Source: Actinobacteria bacterium OV450
GTDB lineage: Bacteria; Actinomycetota; Actinomycetes; Streptomycetales; Streptomycetaceae
Direction: 5' to 3'
Assembly: GCA_001298555.1 (NCBI GenBank)
Contig: LJCW01000275.1
Location: 1-64,000, forward strand
DNA: 64,000 bases
Shown: in pieces, positions 49,104 through 58,214 of the stretch
Layout: each line of letters starts with the position of its first letter
How positions within the stretch are numbered: position 1 is the stretch's first letter
Position numbers and translations under genes: made by a program
Notes under the pieces: generated by a model
The model's database searches: none
The model's input: the letters and a program-made list of their open reading frames with translations, nothing else
Told to the model about the DNA's origin: nothing

Positions 49104-50254
49104 CGGGTGTCCTCGCGGGGGTCCGTCGGGGTGGTCTGCGCGGTGCCGGCGAGCTCGCCGGGGCTGGCGGGCATCAGGAAGGGCTGCCCGCCCGCGCCGG
49201 GCGGCGGGGGAGCGAAGAAGCCGCTCTGCGGCACCTCGGGCGCGGGGAGCTCCTCCTCCCAGGCGGGCAGGGCCAGCGGATCCGGTTCCCAGAGTTCGTT
49301 GCGCGGGTCCTCGGTGGAGCCGAACTCCACGGAAGGCTGGGTCATCCGCATGTAGGCCTCCTCCAGCGAGGCCCGGTGCGGGGACAGCTCCCACAGCCGT
49401 ACGCCGGCCTCGTGCGCGAGGTCGGAGATCCGGGGCAGCTCCAGGCCGGTCACGCGCAGTGCCCCGTCGGGCTCCTGGAGCACCCGGCCGCCCGCTCCGG
49501 TCAGGGCCTTGCCCAGTGCATCCCGGCCATCTTGATCGCCCCCCGGACTTCGTCCGGGGGGACCCCCGGCGGCCACGCGCACCCGCGCGAATCCGGCCGA
49601 GTTGTGCGCGATGAACTCCTGGGTGCCCATGTCGGCCAGCAGCCGGCCGCGGCCGATCACGATGAGGTGGTCGGCGGTCAGCGCCATCTCGCTCATCAGG
49701 TGCGAGGAGACGAACACGGTGCGGCCCTCGGCGGCGAGCCGGCGCATGAGGGTGCGGACCCAGAGGATGCCCTCGGGGTCGAGCCCGTTGACCGGCTCGT
49801 CGAAGAGCAGCACCTGGGGGTCGCCGAGGAGCGCGGCGGCGATGCCGAGCCGCTGCCCCATGCCGAGCGAGAAGCCCTTCGTGCGCTGCTTGGCCACGTC
49901 CTGGAGGCCGACGACGGCCAGGACCTCGTCCACCCGCTTCTCGGGGATGCCGGAGAGCTGGGCGAGGGACAGCAGGTGCCTGCGGGCCCGGCGGCCGCCG
50001 TGCACGGCCTTCGCGTCGAGCAGGGCCCCGACGTGCCGCTGGGCGTTGATCAGCTGCCGGAAGGGCATGCCGTTGATCGTCACGGTGCCGGCGGTGGGCC
50101 GGTCCAGGCCGAGGATCATGCGCATGGTGGTGGACTTCCCGGAGCCGTTGGGCCCCAGGAATCCCGTCACGTGACCCGGCCTGACCTGGAAGGACAGCTG
50201 GTCGACGGCGGTCTTGGCGCCGTAGCGCTTGGTCAGGCCGACTGCCTCGATCAT
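49100..50254 (-). CDS. ABC transporter ATP-binding protein with C-terminal extension
   Basis: 384 residues. Walker A GPNGSGKS, signature SLGMGQRLG, Walker B VLLFDEP, H-loop SSHLMSE: DrrA-like ABC-2 exporter ATPase. It differs from its neighbour by an insertion GGPPGRSPGGDQDGRD around residues 230-245, encoded by a perfect 10-bp palindrome, and by a Pro/Glu-rich tail of about 75 residues. ATG 50254; partner permease overlaps by four bases. Confidence 0.92.
   Translation of the reverse strand: MIEAVGLTKRYGAKTAVDQLSFQVRPGHVTGFLGPNGSGKSTTMRMILGLDRPTAGTVTINGMPFRQLINAQRHVGALLDAKAVHGGRRARRHLLSLAQLSGIPEKRVDEVLAVVGLQDVAKQRTKGFSLGMGQRLGIAAALLGDPQVLLFDEPVNGLDPEGILWVRTLMRRLAAEGRTVFVSSHLMSEMALTADHLIVIGRGRLLADMGTQEFIAHNSAGFARVRVAAGGPPGRSPGGDQDGRDALGKALTGAGGRVLQEPDGALRVTGLELPRISDLAHEAGVRLWELSPHRASLEEAYMRMTQPSVEFGSTEDPRNELWEPDPLALPAWEEELPAPEVPQSGFFAPPPPGAGGQPFLMPASPGELAGTAQTTPTDPREDTR
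49539..49561. repeat. Dispersed palindromic element inside ABC ATPase gene
   Basis: CCCCCCGGAC-TTC-GTCCGGGGGG: perfect 10-bp arms with a 3-base loop, inside coding sequence. The same kind of element lies in the MarR gene at 61976-61998. I know this as a widely repeated Streptomyces palindrome. Confidence 0.75.
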
Positions 50255-50386
50255 TGCTCTGCCCCTTGCCAGGACCGGACGGCTTTCGTCCGAGTAAGGG
50301 TTAAGAGGATATCGAGTCGCCTACGGTTCCATCCCGGACCGGATCCCTGAGCTGTCCCTGACTCCGACCCCGGGATGACCCGTAGT

Positions 50387-50425
50387 ACGGGGGACGTCCG
50401 TCACAGGAGGGACGTCCGCCCCCGT
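50387..50425 (-). terminator. Terminator of the second ABC operon
   Basis: ACGGGGG (50387-50393) pairs with CCCCCGT (50419-50425) and ACGTCC with GGACGT inside; just beyond the stop of the permease gene at 50433. Confidence 0.75.
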
Positions 50426-50432
50426 GCGTCCG

Positions 50433-51212
50433 TCAGGCGTCGCGCTTCTTCAGCACCAGGTAGCCCCCGAGTACCGAGGCCAGCACCCACAGCGCCATGA
50501 TCCCGAAACCGCCCCACGGGCCGTAGGGGGCCTCGCCGCTGTCCATCGCGCCCGGGACCACCTGCATGATCTTGGAGCCCGCCTGGTCCGGGAAGTACTG
50601 GGCGACCTTCCGGGTGGCGCTGACCGCCCCGAGGATCGTCGAGACCAGGAAGAAGAACGGCATCAGGATGCCGAGCGACAGCATCGAGCTGCGCAGGATC
50701 GTCGCCACGCCCATCGAGAACAGCGCGATCATGGCCATGTAGAGGCCGGCGCCGATCACGGCGCGCAGCACGTTCGGCGCGTCGATGCCGATGCTGCGGT
50801 CGCCCAGGATGGCCTGTCCCAGGAAGAAGGACAGGAAGCTGGTGACGAGGCCCACGGCCAGCGCGAGGCCGGTGGCCACGATGAGCTTGCCGGCCAGGAA
50901 GTCCGCACGGCGCGGCACGGCGGCCAGCGAGGTGCGGATCATGCCCGAGCTGTACTCGGTGCCGACCACCAGGACACCGAAGACGATCATGGCGAGCTGG
51001 CCGAGGGTCATGCCCGCGAAGCTGGCCAGCGTCGGGTCGAAGGTGATCTGCTGCTCCTTCGGCATGTCGTCGAAGGTGGCGCTGAAGACGGCGCACAGGC
51101 CGGCGCTCACGCCGACCGTGACCACCAGCGCCGCGACCAGGGTCCAGATCGTGGAGGCGACGGTGCGGATCTTGGTCCACTCGGACCGGAGAACGGCGGG
51201 GAAGGAGGACAT
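50433..51212 (-). CDS. ABC-2 type transporter permease
   Basis: 259 residues, six membrane helices. SFPAVLRSEWTKIRTVASTIWTLVAALVV, GTEYSSGMIRTSLAAVPRRADFLAGKLIV, FFFLVSTILGAVSATRKVAQYFPDQAG, then LWVLASVLGGYLVLKKRDA. ATG 51212 preferred (GGGCGG about 8 bases upstream); GTG 51218 overlaps the ATPase stop by GTGA. Paralogous to 48270-49103, so both modules come from a tandem duplication or serve related substrates. Confidence 0.92.
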   Translation of the reverse strand: MSSFPAVLRSEWTKIRTVASTIWTLVAALVVTVGVSAGLCAVFSATFDDMPKEQQITFDPTLASFAGMTLGQLAMIVFGVLVVGTEYSSGMIRTSLAAVPRRADFLAGKLIVATGLALAVGLVTSFLSFFLGQAILGDRSIGIDAPNVLRAVIGAGLYMAMIALFSMGVATILRSSMLSLGILMPFFFLVSTILGAVSATRKVAQYFPDQAGSKIMQVVPGAMDSGEAPYGPWGGFGIMALWVLASVLGGYLVLKKRDA

Positions 51213-51214
51213 GG

Positions 51215-52216
51215 TCACTGCCCGCCCTTGCGCGTCGCCTCGTAGCCGGCGCCCCAGGCGGGGGCGTCGACGGCCGGGCCGGGTCCCGGGGGCAGCCCCG
51301 GTTCTCCGGGTGCGTGGGCGTGGTACTCGACGGAGTCCGCCGTCATGCGCATGAACGCTTCCTCCAGTGAAGCCCGTTGCGGGCTGAGCTCGTGCAGCAC
51401 GATCTGGTGCTCGGCGGCCAGCTCGCCGAGCTGCTCCGCGGTCACCCCGTCGATCTCCAGCGCGCCGGTGGCGGGGACGCTGACGGCGTCGATCCCGGCC
51501 TCGTGCAGGACGTCCTTGAGCCGCTCCTGCTGCGGTGAGCGCAGCCGGACGTAGCTGCGCGAGTTCTTGTGAATGAAATCAGCCATGGACATATCAGCCA
51601 ACAGCTTTCCCTGGCCGATGACGATCAAATGGTCTGCCGTCAGCGCCATTTCGCTCATCAGGTGGGACGAGACGAAGATCGTCCTTCCTTCCGACGCCAG
51701 CCCCTTCATAAGATTCCTGATCCAGAGAATTCCCTCCGGGTCCAGACCATTGACGGGCTCGTCGAACATGAGGATCTCCGGGTCGCCCAGCAGCGCGGAG
51801 GCGATTCCCAGCCGCTGGCCCATGCCCAGCGAAAATCCTTTCGACTTCTTCTTCGCCACCGGCGTCAGTCCGACGAGATCCAGCACCTCCGCGACCCGGC
51901 TCTCCGGGATCCGGTTCGACTGGGCAAGGCAGAGAAGGTTGTTGTAAGCGCTGCGGCCGCCGTTCATGGCTTTGGCGTCCAGCAGCGCCCCGATGTGCTT
52001 CAGCGGTTCCGGCAGGTCCCGGTAGTGCTTGCCGTCGATCCGGACCGTACCGCTGGTCGGGTTGTCGAGGTCGAGCATCATGCGCATGGTCGTGGACTTC
52101 CCCGCCCCGTTGGGGCCGAGGAAGCCGGTCACCACCCCCGGTCTGACCTGGAAGCTGAGGTGGTCCACGGCGGTCTTCGCGCCGAATCGTTTCGTAAGGC
52201 CCTCAAGCTCGATCAT
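51215..52216 (-). CDS. ABC transporter ATP-binding protein
   Basis: 333 residues. Walker A GPNGAGKS, signature SLGMGQRLG, Walker B ILMFDEP, H-loop SSHLMSE. The sequence matches the neighbouring ATPase (49100-50254) nearly throughout the NTPase domain (FGAKTAVDHLSFQVRPGVVTGFLGPNG). ATG at plus 52214-52216; TAGCGT (plus 52224-52229) is 7 bases upstream, so the transcript is leaderless. The -10 lies at the centre of a palindrome GCGTTC-ACGCTA-GAACGC (52218-52235). Export of an antibiotic or cell-wall-active peptide is likely but not shown. Confidence 0.92.
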   Translation of the reverse strand: MIELEGLTKRFGAKTAVDHLSFQVRPGVVTGFLGPNGAGKSTTMRMMLDLDNPTSGTVRIDGKHYRDLPEPLKHIGALLDAKAMNGGRSAYNNLLCLAQSNRIPESRVAEVLDLVGLTPVAKKKSKGFSLGMGQRLGIASALLGDPEILMFDEPVNGLDPEGILWIRNLMKGLASEGRTIFVSSHLMSEMALTADHLIVIGQGKLLADMSMADFIHKNSRSYVRLRSPQQERLKDVLHEAGIDAVSVPATGALEIDGVTAEQLGELAAEHQIVLHELSPQRASLEEAFMRMTADSVEYHAHAPGEPGLPPGPGPAVDAPAWGAGYEATRKGGQ

Positions 52217-52217
52217 G

Positions 52218-52235
52218 GCGTTCACGCTAGAACGC
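52218..52235 (-). promoter_or_regulatory. Leaderless ABC promoter with dyad over the -10
   Basis: TAGCGT (-10, minus strand) flanked by GCGTTC and GAACGC arms. A repressor bound here would cover the -10 and the start codon. Confidence 0.6.
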
Positions 52236-52353
52236 CCGAGGGCCCCACGCCACCTCAAAAGGGTGACATAGGGCCCTCGGGCAGGACATTCGTCCACGAG
52301 CCGGTAGACGGCGCCGGTCCGACCGGTCGACAGCCGGTGAACTGCCGTGCGTA

Positions 52354-53292
52354 CTAGCGGCTCTGCTGCGCCGGAACGCCGCGGGTGACCGGCTCGTCGT
52401 CGACGATCGGGTTGGCCGCCGCGACGGCCGCGCCGGTCAGCGTCGCCAGCATCTCGCGGACGTTGGTCAGCTGGGCGTTGATCGAGTCTCGGCGGTTGGT
52501 GAGCGCGGCCAGCTCGCGCTCGGACTCGCTGCGGATGCGGTCCGCCTTCGCGTTGGCGTCGGCGACGATGTCCTCGGCCTGGCGCTGCGCGGTCTCCACC
52601 GTCTGGCGGGCGCGGCGTTCGGCGTCCGTGCGCAGCTTCTCGGCCTCCAGGCGCAGCTGCTCGGCGCGGTGCTCGATCTCCGCGAGGCGCTTCTCGGCCT
52701 TCGCCTGACGCGAGGCCAGGTCGCGCTCGGACTGCTCGCGGCGCTTGGCCAGGTTGGTCTCGAAGTCCGCGGCGGCCTGGGCGGCCTTGGCGCGCGTCTC
52801 CTCGAACAGCGCGTCGGCCTCCTCACGCTTGGAGGCGGCGTCCTTCTGGGCCTCGGCGCGCAGGGTGGAGGCGTCGCCCTTGGCCTTCTCGACGATGCGG
52901 ACGCCCTCGTCCTCCGCCTTCGACTTGCGGTCGGCCGCGAACGACTCGGCGTCGTTGCGCACCTGCTGGGCAGCCGACTCGGCGAGCTCACGGTGCTGCT
53001 CGGCCGCGCGACGGGCCTCCTCGCGCAGGTCCTTCGCCTCCTCCTCGGCCAGGCGCAGGATCTTCTCGACCCGGGCGCCGAGGCCGGCGTACGACGGCTC
53101 GGCGTCGCTCACCTGGGCCTGGGCGTTCTGCGTTTCGAGGTGCAGCTCCTCGATCCGCTTTTCCAGAGAGTTGATACGTCCAAGGGCGCTGTCGCGGTCG
53201 GAGACCAGCTTGGTAATGCGGTCGTCCACCTGACCGCGGTCGTAACCACGCCGCACGAGCTCGAAGCCGAAGGGGGAGGAAGTGTCGCTCAT
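52354..53292 (-). CDS. filP: FilP, intermediate-filament-like coiled-coil protein
   Basis: 312 residues. A short N-terminal part (1-25: FGFELVRRGYDRGQVDDRI, a DivIVA-like membrane-proximal motif) followed by continuous coiled coil with heptad and 51-residue periodicity (REEARRAAEQHRELAESAAQQVRNDAESFAADRKSK and so on). Streptomyces FilP forms a cytoskeletal network under DivIVA at hyphal tips, giving rigidity. ATG 53292 with TCAGGAACAC... upstream (see promoter gap). Scy, encoded next on the same strand, is its known partner. Confidence 0.96.
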   Translation of the reverse strand: MSDTSSPFGFELVRRGYDRGQVDDRITKLVSDRDSALGRINSLEKRIEELHLETQNAQAQVSDAEPSYAGLGARVEKILRLAEEEAKDLREEARRAAEQHRELAESAAQQVRNDAESFAADRKSKAEDEGVRIVEKAKGDASTLRAEAQKDAASKREEADALFEETRAKAAQAAADFETNLAKRREQSERDLASRQAKAEKRLAEIEHRAEQLRLEAEKLRTDAERRARQTVETAQRQAEDIVADANAKADRIRSESERELAALTNRRDSINAQLTNVREMLATLTGAAVAAANPIVDDEPVTRGVPAQQSR

Positions 53293-53485
53293 GGGGTTCC
53301 TGTCGAATGAGACCGATGAGGTGCTACGTGAGGTGTTAGGAGAATCCTAGGCGCCGAACCGGCGTGTCATCGAGTCAATCCACGTTTGATCTGGACAATG
53401 ACACCCCTTTTGAGTGGCAAGACGACAGAATGCTTGTCACCCGTTCGGCTGAACCTTCATCAGGAACACACATCTTGAGCGATTG
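53293..53485 (-). promoter_or_regulatory. filP-scy intergenic region
   Basis: 193 bases, relatively AT-rich. It must hold the filP promoter: TTGACT occurs on the minus strand (plus 53373-53378), but the nearest -10-like hexamer TAGGAT is 23 bases away, too far for a standard promoter. AGGAACCCC precedes the ATG. No gene seen. Confidence 0.4.
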
Positions 53486-56400
53486 CTAGCCCTCCGACGC
53501 CTTGCCACCCGAACGAGTGGAGCCGGCAGCGGCTCCGGCCTTCACGCCCCCCGCGCCCTGACCGCCGACCGCCGGCTTTCCGCCGCCCGAAGGCGCCTCG
53601 AATGATTCCAACGCCTCAAGAACGTCCTGGACACGGGAGATCTCCGCCTGAATGTCCTCTCGCCTGCGCACCAGGACCTCCAGCTCACGGCGGCCCTCGT
53701 CGACCAGGCGCTCGGCCTCCGCCTTCGCCTCCGAGAGGGCCCTGTCGGCCTCCCGGGCCACCTCGGCCTTCTTCTGCTCGGCCTCCTTGAGCAGCGCCTC
53801 CGCCTTGCGCACCGCCGCGATGCGGACCTTGCTCGCCTCGCTGCTCGCGTCCGACACCAGTGCCTTGGCCTTCGCCTCGGCCTCGACGCTCTGCTCGGTC
53901 GCCGCCCGCACCAGCTTGTCCACGCGCTCGCCGGCCGACTTCATCTGCTCGGCGGACTCCCGGCGGGCCCGCTCGTGCAGCTCCTCGACCTCGCTTTCGA
54001 CGCGCGAGCGCAGCTCCTCCGCCCGCTCCCTTATGGCGGCAGCATCGCTGCGCGCGCCGACCAGCAGCTCGTCCGCGTCCGTACGGGCCTTCTCCACCAG
54101 GGAGTTGCCCTCGACGGTCGCCTCCGAGGAGATCCGCGCGGCCTCCTTGCGGGCCGCGTCGACCATCGCGTCGGCCTGCTCCTCGGCCGCCGTCGTGGCG
54201 GCCAGCGCCTGGGCCTGCGCGTCGGCGGTGAGCCGGTCCGCCTCCGTGGCGGCCTCGGTGATGAGCCGGTCCACCTGCTCCGCGGCCTCGCTGCGCCGCT
54301 TGTTGGCCTCCTCGCGGGCCTCGTCCAGCAGCCGCTCGGACTCCTCGCGGGCCTCCGTACGGGTGCGCTCCGCCTCCGTCGCCGCCTCGGCCTTGACCCG
54401 CTCGGCCTCCGAACGGGTACGGGAGGCGTGCTCCTGCGCCGACGCCAGGGCCTCCGAGGCCTCCGCGCGCAGCCGCTCGGCCTCGGCCTGCGCCTCGCCG
54501 ACCGTGCGCTCGTTGTCCTTGCGGGTCTGCTCGGTGAGCTTGTCCGCCTCGGACGCCGCCTCCGTGATGAGCCGGTCCGCCTGCTCGGCGGCCTCGCTGC
54601 GCAGCCGGTTCGCCTCCGCGCGCGCCTCGTCGAGCGTCTGCTCCGACTCGCGCTCCGCAGCGGCCAGCGTCTCGTTCGCCGCGACCGTGACCCGGTCCGC
54701 CTCCGCGGTGGCCTCGCCGATGATCCGGCCGCCCTCCGCACGGGCGTCCTCCAGGGTCTGCGCCGCCTCCCGGCGCAGCCGCTCGGCCTCCGCCGCGGCC
54801 TCGCCGACCGTGGCCTCGTTCGCCGCGCGCGTCTCGTCGACCAGCCGGTCGCCCTCGTTGCGGGCATCGACCAGGATCCGGGTCGCGTCGCGCTCCGCCG
54901 CCGCCAGCATGTCGGTCGCCTGCCGGGTGAGCCGCTCGGCCTTCGCCGTCGCCTCGCCGACCGCGGTCTCGTTCGCGGCGCGCGTCTCCTCGGTGAGCCG
55001 CTCCGCCTCGGACACGGCCTCGGTGACGAGCCGGTCGGCCTGCTCGGCTGCCTCCGTGCGCAGCCGGCCCGCCTCCACGCGGGCCTCGTCCAGCGTGCCC
55101 GCCGCCTCGGTCCGGGTGGCTTCCGCGGCCTCGGCCGCCTCGGCGGTGATCCGCTCCGCCTCCGCGGTGGCCTCGCCGACGGTCGCCGCGTTCGCCGCCC
55201 GGGTCTCCTCGGTGACCCGCTCGGCCTCCGCCGTCGCCTCGGCGACGATCCGGGCACCCTCGGCACGCGAGGACTCCAGGGACTCCGCCGCCTCGCCGCG
55301 GATCCGGTTCGCGTCGGCACGGGCGTCGGCCCGGGTGCGGGACGCGTCGCGCTCGGCGGCGGCCAGCGCGTCCGTCGCCTCCGTGCGCACCCGCTGCGCG
55401 TACTCGGCGGTGTCACTGCGCAGCTGCTCGGCCTCGGCGATCGCGTCGCCGACCGTGCGCTCCGCCAGCGCCTTCGCCGCGTCCGTCTCGGCCCGCGCCT
55501 CGCTGCGGATCCGGTTGGCGTCCTCGGAGGCCCGCTCGCGCTCGGCGTAGGCGTCCGCGCGGACCCGCGAAGCCTCCTCCTCGGCCTCCGTCTTCGTACG
55601 CTCCGCCACGTGCTCGGCGGCGCTGCGCAGCCCGGCGATCTCCTCCTCGGCCTGCTCGTGCAGACCGGCGACGGAGTCCCGCACCTGCTGGGCGGTGGCC
55701 TCGGCCGCCGACACCAGCTCCGCGGCGCGACGCTCCGCCTCCTCCGTCAGGCGGGCCGCCTCGGCCTGCGCCTCCTCGGAGCGCTTGCGGGCCGCGGCCA
55801 GCAGTTCCTCGCTCTGCTCGCGGGCCTGGGCCCGCTCGCTGTCGGCGTCCGTCCGGGCCGACGCCAGGGCCTCCTCGGCCTCCCGGCGGCGCCGGGCGGC
55901 CTCCTCCTGCGCGGCGGCCAGCGCCTCGGCGGCCTCCGCGGCGACCCGCTCGGCGGCGGCCTTCGCCTCCGCGCGCAGCCGGTCCGCGGTCTCCTGCGCC
56001 TCGGAACGCACCCGCTCCGCCTCGGACTCCGCCTCGCTGCGCAGCCGTACGGCGACCTGCTCGGCCTCCGCGCGCACCCGCCCGGCGTCCTGCGCCGCCT
56101 CCGTGCGCAGCTGCTCGGCCTCCGCCTCCGCCTGCGCCTGGAGGGTGCGGATCCGCTCCGCCGACTCGGCGCGCAGCCGGTCGGCCTCCTCGGCGGTCTC
56201 CCGGCGGATGCCCTCCGCCGCCCCGCGCGCATCGCGCAGCGTCTGCTCGGCCGTGCCCAGCCGGTCCTCGGCCTCCGTGTGCAGGCGGACGAGCTCCTCG
56301 TCGGCCTCCGCCCGCTTCGCCGCGAGGGCCTCTTCCGTCTCCTCGCGCCGTGCACGCGCCGCCGCGTCGGCCTCGGCCCGGACGGCCTCCGCCTGCTCCT

Positions 56401-58021
56401 CGGCCTCGGCGCGCAGCCGCTCGGCCTCGGCGCGCGTCCGCTCCAGCGTCTCCTCGGCCTGCTTGCGCAGCGTGGTGGCCCGCTCGACTGCCTCGGCGCG
56501 GACCCGCTCGCTCTCGGCCCTGGCCCCGCCGCGCAGTTCGTCCGCGTCCGACTTGGCCTTGCCGAGCAGCTCCTCGGCGGTCCGGGCCGCCTCCTCGATC
56601 TGCTGGACCGCCTCGCGGCGCGCCTCGCCGCGGATCCGCTCGCCCTCGGCGACGGCCTCGGCGCGCAGCTGCTCCGCCTCGCCGCGCAGCCGCCGGGCCT
56701 CCTCCTGGAGTTCGACGGTCCGGGCCCGGTACTCCTCGGTGTCGTCCTTCGCCGCGCCCTTGAGCTCGTCGGCCGTGGCCGCGGCCTGGGCGCGCAGCCG
56801 CTCCGCCTCGGACTCGGCCTCGCGGCGGATCCGCTCGGCCTCCTCGGACGCGGCACGGGTGGTGGCCCGCGCGTCCTCCGAGGCCTTGTTCAGCACGTCC
56901 TCGGCCGTGCGGGCGGCCTTCGCCAGCTGCGCGGCCGTGTCCTCGGCCGCCGCCGCGCGGGCCTGCTCCGCGGCCTCCGCGCGCAGCCGCTCGACGCCGG
57001 CGCGGGCGTCGGCGAGGGTCTGCTCGGCCTCGGCCTTGAGGGCCTCGGCCTCCTTCGTGGCCTCGCCGACCAGCCGGGCGACCTGTTCCTTGGCGGTCCG
57101 GGTGCGCTGCTCGTTGACGGACTCCGCCGACGCCAACTGCCGGGACGCGCTCTCCTTGGCGTCCGCGAGGAGCTTCTCGGCCTCGGCGCGCGCGGCACGC
57201 AGGGCGCCGTCGGCCTCCTGGACCCGCTGCTCGGCCACCCGGCCGAGGTCGAGGGTCTGCTGCCGGGTCTGCTCGGCCTCGGCGGTGGTGCTGCTGCGCA
57301 GCCGCTCGGCGTGCTCGGTGGCCTCCTGGGCCTGCGCGGAGGCGGCGGTCAGCAGCCGCTCGGCCTCCTTGCGGGCGCGCAGCAGGGTCGCCTCGGTCTC
57401 CGCACGGGCGGCCTCGGCGTCGGCGGCCAGCCGGCGCCGGGTCTCCTCGGCGACGCGCGCGGCCTCGGCGCGCGCGGCGTTCAGGGCCTGCTCGGCCTCG
57501 GCGCGGGACTCGTCCATGAGCCGGCGGGCCTGGGCCTCGGTACGGGCGCGCAGCTGCTCGGCCCAGGCGACGTTCTCGTTGACGTGCGCCTCGACGGTCT
57601 GGCGGCGCTCGTTGAGCTCCTGGTCCAGCCGCTGGCGGCGGTTGACGGCCTCGGCGTGCAGCTCGGCCTGGAGGCGCGCCTGGTGCTCGGCGTGCTCCTG
57701 CAGGATGCGCTGGGTCTGCGCCCGGGCGTCGCGCAGTTCGCGCTCGGCGTCCGAGCGCATCTGGTCGGCCTGGATCTGGGCGTTGCGGAGCAGCTGCTCC
57801 GCCTGGTAGCCCATGTCCGCGCCGTCGTAGGCGGGCCGGGACGCCAGGTTGCGGCGTACCTCGTGGAGCTTGGCGCGCAGCACCTCGACCTGGTAGCCGA
57901 GGGCTTCGGCGTGCTGGACGGCCTTCCCGCGCTCCTTCTTCAGCCGCTCCATCTCGGCTTCGAAGCGCGAGAGGTGGTCGGCTTCAGCCTGATGGCTCTC
58001 CTGGCTTTCGTAGCCCCGCAC
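53486..58021 (-). CDS. scy: Scy, polarisome coiled-coil scaffold of apical growth
   Basis: About 1511 residues. N-terminus VRGYESQESHQAEADHLSRFEAEMERLKKER is the known Scy start; then nearly 1400 residues of uninterrupted Ala/Glu/Arg coiled coil with hendecad and 51-residue repeats (VEAEAERLRAEAAEQA-type), ending in REDIQAEISRVQDVLEALESF and a Gly-rich tail (SGGGKPAVGGQGAGGVKAG). Scy gathers DivIVA and FilP and sets new hyphal tips. It is some 185 residues longer than the 1326 I recall for S. coelicolor, which would fit extra repeat units. GTG at plus 58019-58021 chosen by homology; TTG 58063 is the longer option. Confidence 0.93.
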   Translation of the reverse strand: MRGYESQESHQAEADHLSRFEAEMERLKKERGKAVQHAEALGYQVEVLRAKLHEVRRNLASRPAYDGADMGYQAEQLLRNAQIQADQMRSDAERELRDARAQTQRILQEHAEHQARLQAELHAEAVNRRQRLDQELNERRQTVEAHVNENVAWAEQLRARTEAQARRLMDESRAEAEQALNAARAEAARVAEETRRRLAADAEAARAETEATLLRARKEAERLLTAASAQAQEATEHAERLRSSTTAEAEQTRQQTLDLGRVAEQRVQEADGALRAARAEAEKLLADAKESASRQLASAESVNEQRTRTAKEQVARLVGEATKEAEALKAEAEQTLADARAGVERLRAEAAEQARAAAAEDTAAQLAKAARTAEDVLNKASEDARATTRAASEEAERIRREAESEAERLRAQAAATADELKGAAKDDTEEYRARTVELQEEARRLRGEAEQLRAEAVAEGERIRGEARREAVQQIEEAARTAEELLGKAKSDADELRGGARAESERVRAEAVERATTLRKQAEETLERTRAEAERLRAEAEEQAEAVRAEADAAARARREETEEALAAKRAEADEELVRLHTEAEDRLGTAEQTLRDARGAAEGIRRETAEEADRLRAESAERIRTLQAQAEAEAEQLRTEAAQDAGRVRAEAEQVAVRLRSEAESEAERVRSEAQETADRLRAEAKAAAERVAAEAAEALAAAQEEAARRRREAEEALASARTDADSERAQAREQSEELLAAARKRSEEAQAEAARLTEEAERRAAELVSAAEATAQQVRDSVAGLHEQAEEEIAGLRSAAEHVAERTKTEAEEEASRVRADAYAERERASEDANRIRSEARAETDAAKALAERTVGDAIAEAEQLRSDTAEYAQRVRTEATDALAAAERDASRTRADARADANRIRGEAAESLESSRAEGARIVAEATAEAERVTEETRAANAATVGEATAEAERITAEAAEAAEATRTEAAGTLDEARVEAGRLRTEAAEQADRLVTEAVSEAERLTEETRAANETAVGEATAKAERLTRQATDMLAAAERDATRILVDARNEGDRLVDETRAANEATVGEAAAEAERLRREAAQTLEDARAEGGRIIGEATAEADRVTVAANETLAAAERESEQTLDEARAEANRLRSEAAEQADRLITEAASEADKLTEQTRKDNERTVGEAQAEAERLRAEASEALASAQEHASRTRSEAERVKAEAATEAERTRTEAREESERLLDEAREEANKRRSEAAEQVDRLITEAATEADRLTADAQAQALAATTAAEEQADAMVDAARKEAARISSEATVEGNSLVEKARTDADELLVGARSDAAAIRERAEELRSRVESEVEELHERARRESAEQMKSAGERVDKLVRAATEQSVEAEAKAKALVSDASSEASKVRIAAVRKAEALLKEAEQKKAEVAREADRALSEAKAEAERLVDEGRRELEVLVRRREDIQAEISRVQDVLEALESFEAPSGGGKPAVGGQGAGGVKAGAAAGSTRSGGKASEG

Positions 58022-58214
58022 AGCGCGGTCCCATCCGTCCCCTGGTCGCAAGCTCACTCCCAATTGAGCATCGCTCGCCCGCTGAACGACGCCCCCGGGG
58101 GAATGGTGTCAGATACCGGGGCAGGGGTCACAGGCCCCGACCCCGTCTCCGCACCGAACCCCGGCCGAGCCATGGCCACTCTACCGGCCGGGGAATCGGG
58201 CCATCAGTGGTCCA

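Noticed and set aside
53652..55550. Long Ser/Ala-rich frame opposite scy
   Set aside because: Mirror image of the repetitive Ala/Glu/Arg codons of scy; no start signals and no domain.
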